Source: Salvator merianae
Taxonomy: Eukaryota; Chordata; Lepidosauria; Squamata; Teiidae
Assembly: GCA_003586115.2 (NCBI GenBank)
Contig: QVOM02000034.1
Location: 13,920,401 to 13,984,400 of the forward strand
Length of the DNA stretch: 64,000 nt
Direction of reading: 5' to 3'
This document shows, piece after piece, positions 1-11,117 of the stretch. Under the pieces are notes generated by a model. That model was not told the DNA's origin. It searched no databases and saw only the letters and a list, made by a program, of their open reading frames with translations. Numbering within the stretch: position 1 is the stretch's first letter; every line of letters starts with the position of its first letter. The position numbers were made by a program, and so were the translations under genes.

Positions 1-2172
1 TCTATTGAACATTTTAGCTTTTAGTTTATTAACTATTTTTTTCTCCAATCAAGAATCTGGCTATCTTTTTACTATTTACACTGGAATCAGAAGCACCTAG
101 ATTTCTACAGAAGCATAGAAGAATAATTTAAGATTGGTCTACAATTTTTTAACCTCTTTTATTAACATCAAATAATTTTAAACTGAATGACCAGAATTGG
201 GTCAATTTTTATCTTTTGTTGAATATTTGTTTAAGTGACTTTAACCTGAAATTGTTTGAACATTAAAGGATTTTAAAAATACTTTTTAAAAAATGGGCCC
301 ATTTCCCTGAAACATTCTTACAGCTGCTCTTTTTATTCTTCTTTGTGGCTCCTAGATGTAAATATTTTTTTTGGGGGGGGGGAGATTGCAGCTTTTATGG
401 CAATACAGATAGAGAATCTGTATTGTAGTGCTCGGCTGTGTCATCAAAACTGTCACTTCCACATGACCTTTGCCTCTTCTCTTACCGATGGAGCTGCCAA
501 TACTGCCACCATGCCATTGAACAAAGAATTTTGTTTTCTGGAGGATTAGTAAATTTCTTTAAAAAAAAAAAAGGAGAGGCAAATTGGTTTTGGTGTTAGG
601 TTGCACATACTATACCTTATTACCCAGTACAGTGGCAGTATCTAGGATAGCCTAACATAGGGAATGGAGAACTTAGCATGGGCTCTCCATTTTCCACTAT
701 GAGTAGAACATTCAGAAAACCCCAGAATTCTGAGGCTTTTACTGTGTTGAAACAAAACCTTTTTAAGGAGAAGGCGACTTGTTGGTCAGATCCACCCTCC
801 CTGCTGTGTCCTAGATCTTCAGGACATAGGTTTGGTAGCAATAGGGGTAGGAAAAGATGAGAAATTGTAAAATAATTATTTCAGTAGTTTTCCAGTTCAA
901 TATTCTGTTGCAATATTTTCTGTTTATATGCCACCCCCTGCTTTACTAACGTTTCTAGACATTTGTAAGAATCACTCTAATTAAAAGCTGGTGTCATTCT
1001 TTGACTGGTGAACACTGACATAAATGACCTGGATTAAAAACCCTAGTTTTCATATGGGAAGGCTTGAGTACATCTAAAAATCTACAAATCGTAATAATTT
1101 CTTCGTTAAGAATGTTCTGACTCTTAACAAGATAAAGAAACATTGTCAGCTGCTGCAGGGATAAAAGGAAATTGTGAGCTGCTGCCGGGATCAAGGAAAT
1201 TAAATGAAATCAGGGCCTGACTAGAACCTTTCTGTCTTTCTCATGAGGACTTACATGTTTGTCAAATTTCCAACTGACAGTTTAATAAGGAGAAAGTAGG
1301 TTTAGTATGATCACTCATTTTACATCTTCCTGAACATATTCCTCTTTTTCTTTTCTTTCATTAAACAAAATTTGGTTTCAGCAAAATCATAGCCTATATT
1401 TAATGAGTTGAACATAACATGTGACATTCTTTTTTAAGTCACTAGCCATTACGAAGAAGAGGGCAATACTGTGCCATTCGTTTTAATGTGTAGAATTTGA
1501 ACACCTTTTTCCTAGTGAAGGAATTATTTTCACTTTTTAAAATAGCAGGGCCTTGCATCGCCTGTCTCTATGAGCAAAACTTAACAAATCACAGTTTGGA
1601 AACTAATGTGATAAGAGGCTTATCCTCATACTCAGCTCATGCTGCTAAGAGATGAGTTACATCAGCTCTCATCTGCTGTGCAGTTGGATGTCTGGACCTC
1701 AGTCCAGCACTGGAATTAGGAACATGTAATTTTTAGCTTTAATTTTTTAATTGAAAATATTTTGCTAGTCTTACTTCAGGTTTTTGGATTGTTTTTGAAA
1801 TTGCTCAGTCTTTGCCTGAGAAGATGTCTTCTCAGTCACCTTTTCTTTTCTTTCTTTTCTTCCTATTTTCAATATACAATTTTAGAACCTTTTGGGCTGT
1901 GAAATGTATTCATATTATGTGCCTCATTTTAGCCAACACAGTTCCCAAAGGATCACACAACAAAAAAAGATAATTCAATTTTTAAAAGGAAGAAAAAAGT
2001 TTAAGAAAGAATTAAAGTGAGCAGCTAATAAATTCAGAAGTTCTCCCTGGTTCCAGACATGCCTTAAATATTCTGGGATAGGGTGAGATGCCCTGCTAGT
2101 CTAAGGATATGCAACCCATCCCACACTGGGTTGGGTTGCTGCTGACATGGGACAGGGCCATCCATTTTGGAA
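1..2172. other. Unassigned AT-rich sequence
   Basis: No gene, repeat family or RNA is recognised here. Short open frames exist but show no familiar domain, and their composition matches the surrounding AT-rich DNA. The one distinctive feature is a T-run followed directly by about ten G near 363-382, a slippage-prone homopolymer pair. Confidence 0.5.
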
Positions 2173-2236
2173 TGCTCCACTCCACTCCGCTCCGCTCCGC
2201 TCCGCTCTGCTCCACTCTACCCTACCCTGCTCTGTC
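2173..2236 (+). repeat. Degenerate CTCCG/CTCCA/CTCTA pentanucleotide repeat
   Basis: About a dozen five-base units reading CTCCA, CTCCG, CTCTG or CTACC follow each other. The most regular part is four consecutive CTCCG units. This is a simple-sequence tract; open frames crossing it (for example around 2109-2496) owe their length to the stop-free pentamer and are not taken as coding. Confidence 0.8.
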
Positions 2237-2744
2237 TCCATCACCAGTTCCTACAAGCCAGGCCAGCTTTGAAGCTGACACTGAGGTTTTCAAAGACCAG
2301 GAATGAACATTCCTGGACTTTGGTTCCTGGGGGTCCCATTTCAGAGGCACTTCCTGTTGTGCTGCCTAAATGCCCCCACCTTCTCCCAGAACAGGGGGTC
2401 ATATGCCTTTTAAACATGTCCCTCTGCTCTGGGTCTGTCCCAGTAGGATGCTGGTCTACTGATAAATTTGTGCAGGGCATAATTTTGTGTGCCTAAGCCT
2501 GGTCTGTGCTATGTGCTGTGCAGACAGACCATACTAAAAGGGAGCATGGCTTCCCTTATCCTGCACTAGCATGTAAAAGATAGTTTAGTGAAGATAGTTT
2601 CTATGCAAAATTCATCTAGGCTTTTTCAGTTTGTGAATAGAGTTATTAGGTAATAAATCATGACAAGGAGACATCATCTAACAGCGAGAAGAGTGGTGAA
2701 CAAAGATGTCACATTTCCTGGATTCTAGAACCTCATTGCAATGT

Positions 2745-3203
2745 CAGGATCTGTTCACACTTACCTGTTAGTGGGCAAGCAGACACCTATTGTTGAAGTG
2801 CATTTAAGCTCTGCTATGACTGCAACATCTGGGAGTGTCTGCAGCTGCTCCTAGATGCTGCCAGCTGTGGACAGCTAAAATGCTGCTGACAGCTTGACTG
2901 GGAGCAGCTGGACTGCTCCCAGTCAGCAGCATTTGCACCTTCTTCCAGGTGCAGACACTGCAAGGTGGTGGCATGGCATAGCTGATAGTCATGTGCTGTG
3001 TCCCAATTGCCATGGCAGTGGCCGGATGTTGCTGTGGCTGCTGTCATGGTGATCAGAACTGCACTCACACTGCAAGAGCTGGAGGCTCAGTACAGGGGCA
3101 TTCAACCACTTGCAGTGCAAATGGGTGCCGCACTTCTGAGACTTGACCAGCTTAGAATGGTAAAGTTATACCATTCTAAGCTGGTCAGTGTGAAGAGGCC
3201 CTC
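2745..3203 (+). mobile_element. Non-autonomous DNA element, family A copy 1 (hAT-like termini)
   Basis: The left end resembles CAGGRCCTGTTCACACTT, and the right end is the reverse complement of a similar sequence (GAGGGCCTCTTCACACT). The interior matches copies at 16257-16716 and 59877-60345. All share a 'GGGAGCAGCTG..CTGCTCCC' stem, a CCAGGTG(C/T) block and a 'GTCATGTGCTG..TCCC..TTGCCATGGCAGTGG' block. It has no transposase. hAT assignment rests on end style only, because no clean target-site duplication was found. Confidence 0.75.
3145..3186. repeat. Perfect 18-bp inverted repeat with 6-nt loop
   Basis: Arms 3145-3162 and 3169-3186 are exact reverse complements (18 of 18), separated by six bases. 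They lie at the right end of the family A element. Other family A copies have weaker hairpins at the same place (near 16672-16697 and 46180-46220), so the structure belongs to the element family. Confidence 0.9.
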
Positions 3204-3345
3204 AGTTTCTGGAGAGGAGCTTTTCAATGAACTAAAAATGGTCCATTTCCTGGATCACTTCCAGTCTGGTATAAAAGTACAACTGCCCCCCCCCCCGCAA
3301 AAGACACCCCCTTTCTACTGCAGAACACTTTTGGTCTGACATAAA

Positions 3346-3944
3346 GGGCCTGTTCGCACTGCAGTGGTAGACTGTTCTTAAGCGCTAGCTGGAACAGAGT
3401 TTTCGCACTGCCGCAGGCGCGCACCTCACCCGATCCCAACCACTTCGTACCTGTTTCGTACCTAATCCTGGGTAAGGCAAGACAAGTAAAAGCTTGTCTT
3501 CATTCTGACCTGCACGATGGAGCGAAGATCGGGCACGGTGCTTTCACACTCCCATCCGCATTTGAAATGGCGGCCGGGCGTGGCTGGCGTGGCTGTGCAT
3601 GCGTGGTACAAAGCTTCACACCTGGGTGCAAAGTTTTCACACCCGGGTGTGAAGTTTTCACACCCAGGTGCGAAGTTTTCACACCCGGGATAGCCCTTTG
3701 GGCATGGCAGCCTAGCTGCCATTACGAAGCTGGCTCTGTAATGAGCCCTCTGTTTACGAAGCGGAGCTCGATGGTACGGAGTGTGGTACGGAACTAGCGG
3801 CTGCCATTCACACTGTTCCCTTTGCTGGTCGGCTTCGGGTCCGTTCCTCTGGCTGGGAATGTGAAAGGCAGCCAGCGTTCTCCAACCCCTCCGGTCCCAA
3901 GCCAACTACTGGGAACGGTCTACCGAGCTCAGTGTGAAAGGTCC
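3346..3944 (+). mobile_element. Non-autonomous DNA element, family C (relative of family B)
   Basis: The left end GGGCCTGTTCGCACT and right end AGTGTGAAAGGTCC are approximate inverted repeats. Inside, a stretch near 3505-3600 (…GACCTGCACGATGG…TTTGAAATGG.GG.CGGGG…) matches family B at 20640-20710, so C and B look related. It is CpG-richer than its surroundings and carries a 21-bp tandem array. Only 142 bp separate it from the preceding family A copy. Open frames on both strands here are not taken as genes. Confidence 0.7.
3615..3690 (+). repeat. 21-bp minisatellite, about 3.6 units
   Basis: Units start at 3615, 3636, 3657 and 3678 and read TTCACACC(C/T)(G/A)GGTG(C/T)(G/A)AAGTT. Bases 3636-3653 are a perfect 18-bp palindrome (TTCACACCCGGGTGTGAA). 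Because the unit is a multiple of three, the minus strand encodes a repeated seven-residue pattern, which explains the local open frame without a real gene. Confidence 0.9.
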
Positions 3945-4125
3945 ATCTAGTCCTCTCAAGAAACCAGGATTTCAAAGCTCTTCTTATTCCTCTGACCTTC
4001 TCTATGGAGGGGGAAGAAACACATGTGGGCTAGATATGCACCTTGTGAGTCACTCAAACTGCCCTGTAGGTAAGTTGATTCCCAGGAGCAGCCTAGGAGG
4101 TAGGTGAGGGTACTTGTGAGTAGTT

Positions 4126-4408
4126 TAGACATGTGCTGAACTGGCTCAGTCACTTTGCAGCAAACTGGAGTGTTCTAATGGTTTGAATGCAAACTGAACC
4201 ACCTTGCTGTTTGAAAAACCAGTTCACATTGAACCCAAATCAAGGGATGTTTTGACAAACCAAAGGTTGTTGTGATGAGCCAATGTGAACCGAACCAATC
4301 TGTTAAAAATAAAGCAAAACAAAACACACACTACAAATCAAACTGAGCCACAGGTAGTTTTGCTTGATTCAAACTGAACCATTATATTTCCATTCATATA
4401 CATCTCTA
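4126..4408. mobile_element. hAT-like MITE, family F copy 1, with 8-bp target duplication
   Basis: The ends read TAGACATGTGC and, in reverse complement, TAGAGATGTAT. The flanks 4118-4125 (GAGTAGTT) and 4409-4416 (GTGTAGTT) match at 7 of 8 bases, the size expected of hAT target-site duplications. The interior is full of short degenerate palindromic motifs of the TTTGAACC/GGTTCAAA kind. Three further copies lie at 14347, 38237 and 58249. Confidence 0.85.
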
Positions 4409-4805
4409 GTGTAGTTGCTTACAGTAAAAATGAATTAAATAGAATAAGGAAGTTAAAAAATGCATCCATTCAAACAGTAGAAACAGGCATCTAGAGATCA
4501 GTGAGAATTTCAACGTCAGTCCAATTTGTATTAAATTATGATGAATTCCATCAATTAGGCACAAAGTTTGGAGTCCTCAGCTAAATGGAACTCAGTCAAT
4601 AAGACATAGCACAGATAGCAATACCAACATTCTTTTCCAAAACCCGAGTGCACAATGCTCTGCAGAAAAATGTGATGTGATCACAATAAAGGATGCAAAG
4701 TTTCTGAAACAGTTTGCAGACAGAACACTCCATTGATTACTCTTCAGACCCATGCTATGACAATGTCTAGGTGATGATAGTGCCAACTGGAGGAAATTTA
4801 TTGGG
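4409..4805. other. Unassigned sequence
   Basis: Ordinary AT-rich sequence between the family F element and a purine tract. I see no repeat ends, coding similarity or RNA signal. Confidence 0.4.
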
Positions 4806-4862
4806 AAAAAAAAGAAAGGAAAGGGAAAGGGAAAGGGAAGAAAGAGGGGACCCCCCCCCCCC
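4806..4862 (+). repeat. GGGAAA-type purine tract followed by poly-C
   Basis: A run of GGAAA/GGGAAA units ends in AAGAAAGAGGGGA and then twelve consecutive C (4851-4862). The abrupt switch from pure purine to pure C on one strand is a slippage- and structure-prone tract. Confidence 0.85.
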
Positions 4863-7487
4863 GCATCCAGGCTGGATCTGGATAAGAAATGGAGGACGCT
4901 TTAAGGAAAGGGCTGCCTCCCTTCAAGTCGAATTGTCTGCCTGCTCCATCAAATGATGCTGTGGTGTTCCTTGCCACCATTTGATAGGACTGGGAAACTT
5001 GTTCTCCCTCACCACTGGATCATATCTCATTCCATATCTTATCCTGTGGGGGTAATCTTCCTCCCTGCAGGTTCAGCCATACAATGACATCCGATCCAGC
5101 ATGGAGGGGGACCAAACTTCTCTCGACCATCAATTGATGACAAGGAAAGTCCTTGCACCATTTGACAACAACGGGGAAGAGTTTTCCCCTGTCTTCTGTA
5201 TCAAATCCTGCTTCGAAACAGAAGGGAGTGTGGGCATTTCAAAAACAGGTAATGACCCTATGGACAATTGCTTGTCTTCAAAAACAGAAAGCAGCAGTGG
5301 CAAGACAAGGTGAGCTGAAGGATAAGGCATAAGGGTGGAAGTGCATGGCTTCCAAGTGGATGCCATACCTTTCCTACATTTTGAGAGTGCAAAGAAGTGG
5401 CCATAATGGTGTTATGTGGATTGAGACTCAACCTTTCATCTATCCATCATCAATTTACAAGCACACACTTTCCCTCATTCAATGCAGTATTCTAAGTGGA
5501 AAAGTAGTTTGCAGTTGGTCAGATGGGGCACTAGCATGTTTATGATGAGAAAAGCACTTTGTGGATTGTGCATGCAGGCCATCCGTTCCTCTGCTGACAC
5601 CAAGCCAAAATCCCTAATCTCTAGTACGCTTTGAGGGCATAGAATTTGATTGTGTGAATATGAATGAACAAAACCCATTTTTGGGGTATTTTAAATAGTT
5701 TGTGGTTGTAGCCAAAATTTAAATTTTAGGAGTTCAGCCATCTTTAAGGCAGCGATTTATATTGCTTTCTTCCTTTGCCTTTAAGTTTGGCAACACCTTC
5801 CTAACAATAAGTACTTACCACTGACTGACCACTCTGCTGCCAGATTTTCCATGGCCTGATTTGTCCTCTGCCTGCAGCATCTGTTCCCATGCTGTGATTG
5901 GGTGCACTTCTCTCCTCTGTGCTTATGAAGCTCCCTGCCCAATATGACAATCATTTGCAGTGTTATTTTACCTGGTGTGAGGAAATGATGCTCTTTCCCA
6001 GACTTCAGGATGAGATAACAAGATTTTAGGGATCTTATGTTTGCCCTTATAGCCTCAAATTCACCTAGAGGGTGTCTCATTAAGCATGTCTGATCACACC
6101 CAAAGTTAAAATTATGAACCAGCAGATCAAAGATTTCCCCAAATTGTATTAATTATCTTTCTTTTCTATTAGTTTAATAGTTCTTATGTTTTTATTTTTG
6201 ATTATTTCTTATTAAATAATTGTATAATTACATATAGAAAATATCCTTTCTATGGAAATAAGTAATATTCAATTAGATTGTATTGCTGCAAATATACTTA
6301 ACTTTTTTTGTTTTAAGAAATCACATGATTTGAAAAATCAAAGGTCTTGCCCCTCTCCTACCACCCTAATGTCCCAATTGCTACATTGTCTTTTCTTGGT
6401 GTAATGCCTACATTCCCCTCATGGAACCAAACTGCCCACAGTGATTCTAGGCAGTGGGACTACAGGAAGGAGATAGAGAAAAGGAAGCCTGCCAGGATAT
6501 AACTGATAGCATCCTCCCCTTGGTCCTCAGAAAAGGGACTGTAAATGCAACCCCCCAACCTGTCTGCCTATGGGGCTAGGATACACACAGCCAGACAACA
6601 TCTATTATTTCTGGAGACACTTGAGGGTTTGACCTAAAGGACTGTTTATCACTCACCTGCTGCTATGCCATGTGACTCTTGAAAAGAAAATAAACCTGAG
6701 GGATTTCTGATCAGGTATACAGTCATAATTCTCCAGAATAGTACAAATGCAGAAAACTTCCTTTGGCCTTGATTTTAACTTCTATTTTTACCATCCAATT
6801 TACTCCATACAGTATCAATGCTTAACCCTATTATAAATGCAGGGATCATTCCTTACTATTACACATATGACCTTGCACAGATGGTATGCATGAGTTTCAA
6901 ATTCCATTTTCTCTTCCTCCACCAAGCCTAATTTTGCGTGGCACACAAGCAGCAGAAAAGTAGAATCATATTGGCAGTATTTCGGGAGAAATGTTGTCTC
7001 ATAATCCCCAATGAAAATTTGTGCTTACTAGACATGGCACCGGTCACATTAGGAAGGCTTCACACATATATCACAATTACTAGGGCTTATCCACATAGGA
7101 GACAGTTCAGCTAAATTAGACACTACAACAGATGGTTTTTAAATGAGAGGGCTGGGGAAAAACAGATTACCAGAACTCGATATATTTCTCAAATCAGAAA
7201 TTGCCAAGCACCTAGTATTCATTCATTTCCCCATACCTTCATTAATGCAGTCTTCCTAAATCTGTGCCCTCTGGATATTGCATCCAGTGCCTGGCATCTC
7301 CAGCAATGGTGCCTGATGATCTGAGGGATTGCAGCCACATATAGATCAGGACTGCAAGGTGAGAGTCTGGGCTTTAGTGCAACAACTGGGTGCAGGATGG
7401 TAGGGTGCACTTGAAGCTTTCAGTTGCACTGTTACTCCACCTCCTTCATCTCATAACATCAGTTTACAAGTTTCTAGGTGATGGCAT
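4863..7487. other. Unassigned sequence
   Basis: About 2.6 kb without a recognisable gene or repeat. Open frames at 5101-5366, 5475-5678 and 5781-6080 lack any familiar domain and overlap each other on opposite strands. A very AT-rich segment lies at about 6120-6330. Old repeats too decayed to recognise by eye cannot be excluded. Confidence 0.4.
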
Positions 7488-7710
7488 GAGAACATAAGAA
7501 ATTGCCCCACTGAATCAGACCAGTGGCCCATCCAGTCCAGCAGCCTGCCCATACAGTGGCAACCAGCTGCATACAGAAGCCCACAAGCAGGGCAGAACTT
7601 CAAACTTTGTACTATTTACAAGTCTCCCAGTAGTGGCTTCCTTCCTCCTATGTATGCTTCTCTGAAGTTACCCAGCCATCAAAGCTAATAGCACATGATG
7701 CTCTTGTCTT
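7488..7710 (-). mobile_element. L3/CR1-like LINE 3' tail or SINE tail, minus strand
   Basis: On the minus strand this ends '...GACTGGATGGGCCACTGGTCTG...TTCTTATGTTCTC', the usual 3' end of L3/CR1-type LINEs and of SINEs that borrowed it. The same 3' pattern occurs in plus orientation at 31225-31392 and 45540-45693. Its 5' boundary is uncertain. No coding part remains. Confidence 0.6.
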
Positions 7711-9029
7711 TTAGTTTTAATGCAAAATATCTTCAGGGCACAAATTAGAGAAGGATGCCTTATGTGTTTCAACCAAATATGACAACAAGCACACACGAAA
7801 TGATGATACCTTAAAACAGATTGGCTGTAATAACAGTGTCAGGTCCAGCAATGTCCTTTGTTTTCATTGTCTCTTATTTTGAAAAAGCAGATTAGCTTTG
7901 TTTTTTTGAACAAAACTTAATAAGGGCAACATCCCACTCTGCCGGGTTGTATAAAAGGATTTGGTAATGAATGAGTGTCTGAATCATGAGTATTAATTTT
8001 GTTAACAAGATCAGCTGCCACTGAAGTAAGGAAAGGAGAATGATGTCCAAGCAGAAAAACTCAGGTAGTCTATCCGTGTCATTGCTGTACTCCAGGCTGC
8101 ATAAAGATGATGACTGACTTTGGTGCCCCAACAACTCATTTGGTTGGCTAAACAGAGGCTTGCTAGGGATTGTCAGTGACTGATGTTGCAAACAGGTTTC
8201 TGATGGATGAAATGAAAGTGAGTTTGCTGGAGTGTGGAGGGCTTGAAAGTTGACAAACTGGACAGTGATGGTACTGGGCGCTTCTGATGCCCATGTAAGT
8301 ACTATCTGCCATTGAACTGTTCACTGAAATGTTATAGGGCTGAAAATATATGCTGCTCATGAATCTCTGTTCCATGGTTATAAAATGATCTAAGCACCAT
8401 CCAAACAGGGCTTGAAAGGATGTTATTGTGTTGGGGAGGGCAGAGCTGAGGCACAGCTGGATGTTGACCCAGAAGTCTGGCCCAATACTGTCAACATTTC
8501 TACGGTTAAAGTCTATACTGTGTGTACATTGTACCCATGCTAATGCTGCCATCATGGAAAGACCTCAAGAGAAGTTTGTCTTATTCTGCAAAAAAGGTTG
8601 CCCCCTTATGGCAATTGCCAACCACATCTGGCAAAAGTGTTGTGTGGCCACATTTCTTCCCACCCAACTTTATGCCAGCCATAATAGCATGACTAAATGT
8701 AGAGTCAATGTGGAAATGTCACCAATGACCATGATCCAACACAATTTAACCACATTTCAAATCTATCAAAATCAATATGCACATAAATTTTTAATGTACT
8801 ATAACAACAACTACTTTGGCTCATGGTATAAAACAAAGGGCTTGCACCCTGGGAGTCTCGGTTTGGCCTGAAATTGTCATAGCGCAAGTGAAATAGCAGC
8901 TGAGTGGTAGGTTGCCATATGAAAAAGAGGATAGGACTCATATATCTTTAATATTTCTACAGAAGAAGAACTTTAAGAGGAGTTTGCACTACATGAAACA
9001 CCTATTTAAAGTTCCTCTTTAAATAGTGG
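7711..9029. other. Unassigned sequence with two adjoining minus-strand open frames
   Basis: Two overlapping minus-strand frames (7892-8191 and 8163-8555, 99 and 130 codons) lie in different reading frames. Part of the first is hydrophobic. I do not recognise either protein: there is no catalytic motif, signal peptide or repeat unit. They may be chance frames or remains of an unknown transposon. No splice-site structure supports exons. Confidence 0.35.
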
Positions 9030-9127
9030 TTTTTGATGTTGTAACCTGCCATGACACCTTCAGGTATAGGGTGGGATAAAAATCGCAAATAATTAATTAA
9101 TTAATAAATAGATAGATAGACAGATAA
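9030..9127 (+). mobile_element. L2-like LINE 3' tail with AATTA/GATA simple repeat
   Basis: The sequence 'GTAACCTGCCATGACACCTT..GGGTGGGATAAAAAT' resembles the L2 3' end seen after L2 coding sequence at 19820-19877. It runs into AATTAATTAATAAATAGATAGATAGA, the kind of A-rich simple tail these elements leave. Confidence 0.6.
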
Positions 9128-9169
9128 AGTTGCATGATCTCTAACCTCTTTTTCATATGGTAACTGTAC

Positions 9170-9757
9170 TTGCTGGCCCTGATGGTAGAGAACTGCTTTA
9201 AAAATAGAAAGAAAAGAAAAAGAAAATATATTCTAAACTTTGTTTTGATGAACGTTAGTTCCAATGGGATTGACAGGACAACTGTTAGGTGGATTCATAA
9301 CTGGCTTAGTGATCGTACTCAAAGAGTGGTCATAAATGGCTTCACATCCGATTGGAAGACTGTCTCGAGTGGGGTACCGCAAGGCTCTGTCTTGGGCCCA
9401 TTGCTGTTCAACATTTTTATAAACGATCTGGATGAAGGTGTCGAGGGGACGCTGATCAAATTTGCAGATGACACAAAGCTAGGAGGGCTTGCTAACACTA
9501 GGGAGGAGAAGGAGAGGATTCAAAAGGATTTGGACAAGCTTGAACAGTGGGCTGAAACTAACAGAATGACATTTAACAGGGAGAAATGGAAAGTTTTACA
9601 TCTGGGTAAGAAAAATGACAATATCCAATACAGAATGGGGGGAATCTCGCTGAGCAGCAGCACATGTGAAAAGGATCTGGGTGTACTAGTAGATCACAGA
9701 TTAAACATGAGTCAACAGTGTGATGCAGCGGCAAAAAAGGCAAATACCATACCGTAA
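9170..9757 (+). pseudogene. CR1 reverse transcriptase remnant (195-codon open frame)
   Basis: The frame opens in non-CR1 flanking sequence; only residues from about 32 onward are CR1 RT. RT motifs in order are the thumb-side [30 protein letters not shown] (palm, about residue 66), FADDTKLGG (catalytic pair of Asp intact) and the NRMTFNREK/DLGVLVD connection. It stops where an internal deletion shifts into the 3' part. Residues before the CR1 boundary are chance read-through, so the apparent start codon is not biological. Confidence 0.85.
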
Positions 9758-9942
9758 GGGCAATCAGTCATTGGAACAGGTTGCCACAGGAGGTGGTAGG
9801 CTCTCCTTCGCTGGAGGTCTTCAAGGAGAGGCTGGACAGTTATCTGTCTGGGATGCTTTAGTGAATCCTGCATTGAGCAGGGGGTTGGACTCGATGATCC
9901 TAGAGGTCCCTTCCAACTCTATGATTCTATGATTCTATGATT
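9263..9942 (+). mobile_element. CR1 LINE fragment, 5'-truncated and internally deleted
   Basis: Sequence from ATGGGATTGACAGGACAACT to the terminal ATTCTATG repeats is close to the CR1 copies at 31903 and 53374. It includes RT motifs [14 protein letters not shown] and an intact FADDTKLGG. At about 9755 it jumps from the '...AAAAAAGGCAAATACCAT' region straight to 'ACCGTAAGGGCAATCAGTC', losing roughly 400 bp present in the 31.9-kb copy. The 3' end keeps the three-fold ATTCTATG-type tail (about 9918-9942). It is a dead fragment. Confidence 0.93.
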
Positions 9943-10545
9943 CAATTACTAGTTATACTTTTATATATTATTATATTGTACTTTTCTGTACACATTTTGT
10001 ATCTTATTGTGTTGTAAGGCTTGTCGCAAAGGGTGTGATATAAATATAATATGGATGTATGTATGCAGATGCATGGATGTTTGCAGTGAATGCAAACTTT
10101 CATTACCTTAATTTTAAATTTTAACCCCCAAATTAAGTGTGTGTGTGTGCCATTTCCATCCAGTCCGGTACCTTTTATAAAAGACACCCTAGACAACTGC
10201 CTTATCAAACTATATGGTCAGGCCAACTGTGGTCATTGGTTGTATCTAACACTGGGTCTTGACACCGGTCTCATGGCACCACAACCCTGGGATGGTGCAT
10301 AGATGACACATGCAAGTATGCTCATTTTTAGCTTTTCATCGCCAAATTTAAGATATTATCCCCATGATGAGCAACCAGAGTGCCAAGGGCAGAATCACTT
10401 GCTTGCCCCAGAGGCGTGGTGTAGCAGTGTCTGCACGCTGCGTGTCACCTCACCCCTTCAAAGCTGGAGAATGACATGAGCTCAACCCACAAGCCAATCC
10501 TTTTCAGGACAGCAAAAAAGATATCCTGGGAGAGTGTGGACTAGG
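9943..10545. other. Unassigned sequence
   Basis: It holds a short (GT)n run at about 10137-10150 and otherwise ordinary sequence. No repeat ends or coding similarity were recognised. Confidence 0.4.
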
Positions 10546-10820
10546 CATTGGCGTAGCAAGCGGGGGGCGGGGGGGCAGGTTGCCCTGGGCGGCATGTTGT
10601 GCCGGGCAGCCCATGCAGCCAGGTCCTTTTCTGCCCGCCCAGTGCGCCGGAGAGCAAGGGCGAGTGCGAAGGAGAGTGCGGCACTGTGCTGCGGCCGCCC
10701 ATCTGCCCGCCGGTCGTTGGGGCGGCGGCAAGGGGAGGAGGCTGCAGGGCAGGATGCCCTCGCTCACGCTCCTCTGCCGCCGTTTCACCCCGGGCGGCAA
10801 AACTTTTAGCTATGCCGCTG
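10546..10820. mobile_element. GC-rich hAT-like MITE, family I copy 1, perfect 8-bp duplication
   Basis: The left end CATTGGCGTAGC and the reverse complement of the right end, CAGCGGCATAGC, are inverted repeats. The flanks 10538-10545 and 10821-10828 are identical (GGACTAGG), a perfect 8-bp target-site duplication typical of hAT transposition. The interior is strikingly GC- and CpG-rich, with long G runs near 10561-10575. Overlapping open frames on both strands come from that composition and are not called as genes. Confidence 0.92.
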
Positions 10821-10828
10821 GGACTAGG

Positions 10829-11117
10829 TAGGCTGCTTGCATAACTGCTGTCTATCTACTCAGTGGAGACACAAGAGCCTGAGGGTGATCCGCACTCTGT
10901 TTCCCCTCTGTGTGAGAAGAACACCTCTGAGGGCACTTGACAGCCCTCTAGAATCCTTGGAGGAGTATTACAACACCCTGGATGCTTCTGGTGTGCAGAC
11001 ACCACACCCTTGCAGCCTCCACTGGATATTTTCTGTCATCTATGTGGATACAAATAATTGATATTCCACATTTTAACTTCTTACCTTCTTAGGAAATGTT
11101 CATATCTTCAGAATTTA
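10829..11117. other. Unassigned sequence
   Basis: Short spacer between two DNA elements; nothing recognised. Confidence 0.4.

Noticed and set aside
3615..3690. CRISPR-like regular repeats
   Set aside because: Units are directly adjacent with no spacers and lie in vertebrate-type DNA; it is a minisatellite.
3462..3905. 147-codon frame with a seven-residue repeat (GCENF.P)
   Set aside because: The repeat is the translation of a 21-bp minisatellite inside a non-coding DNA element.
10504..10844. Several overlapping GC-rich frames of 81-98 codons, possible CpG-island exon
   Set aside because: They lie in a hAT-like element with a perfect 8-bp duplication; frames on both strands follow from high GC and few stops.
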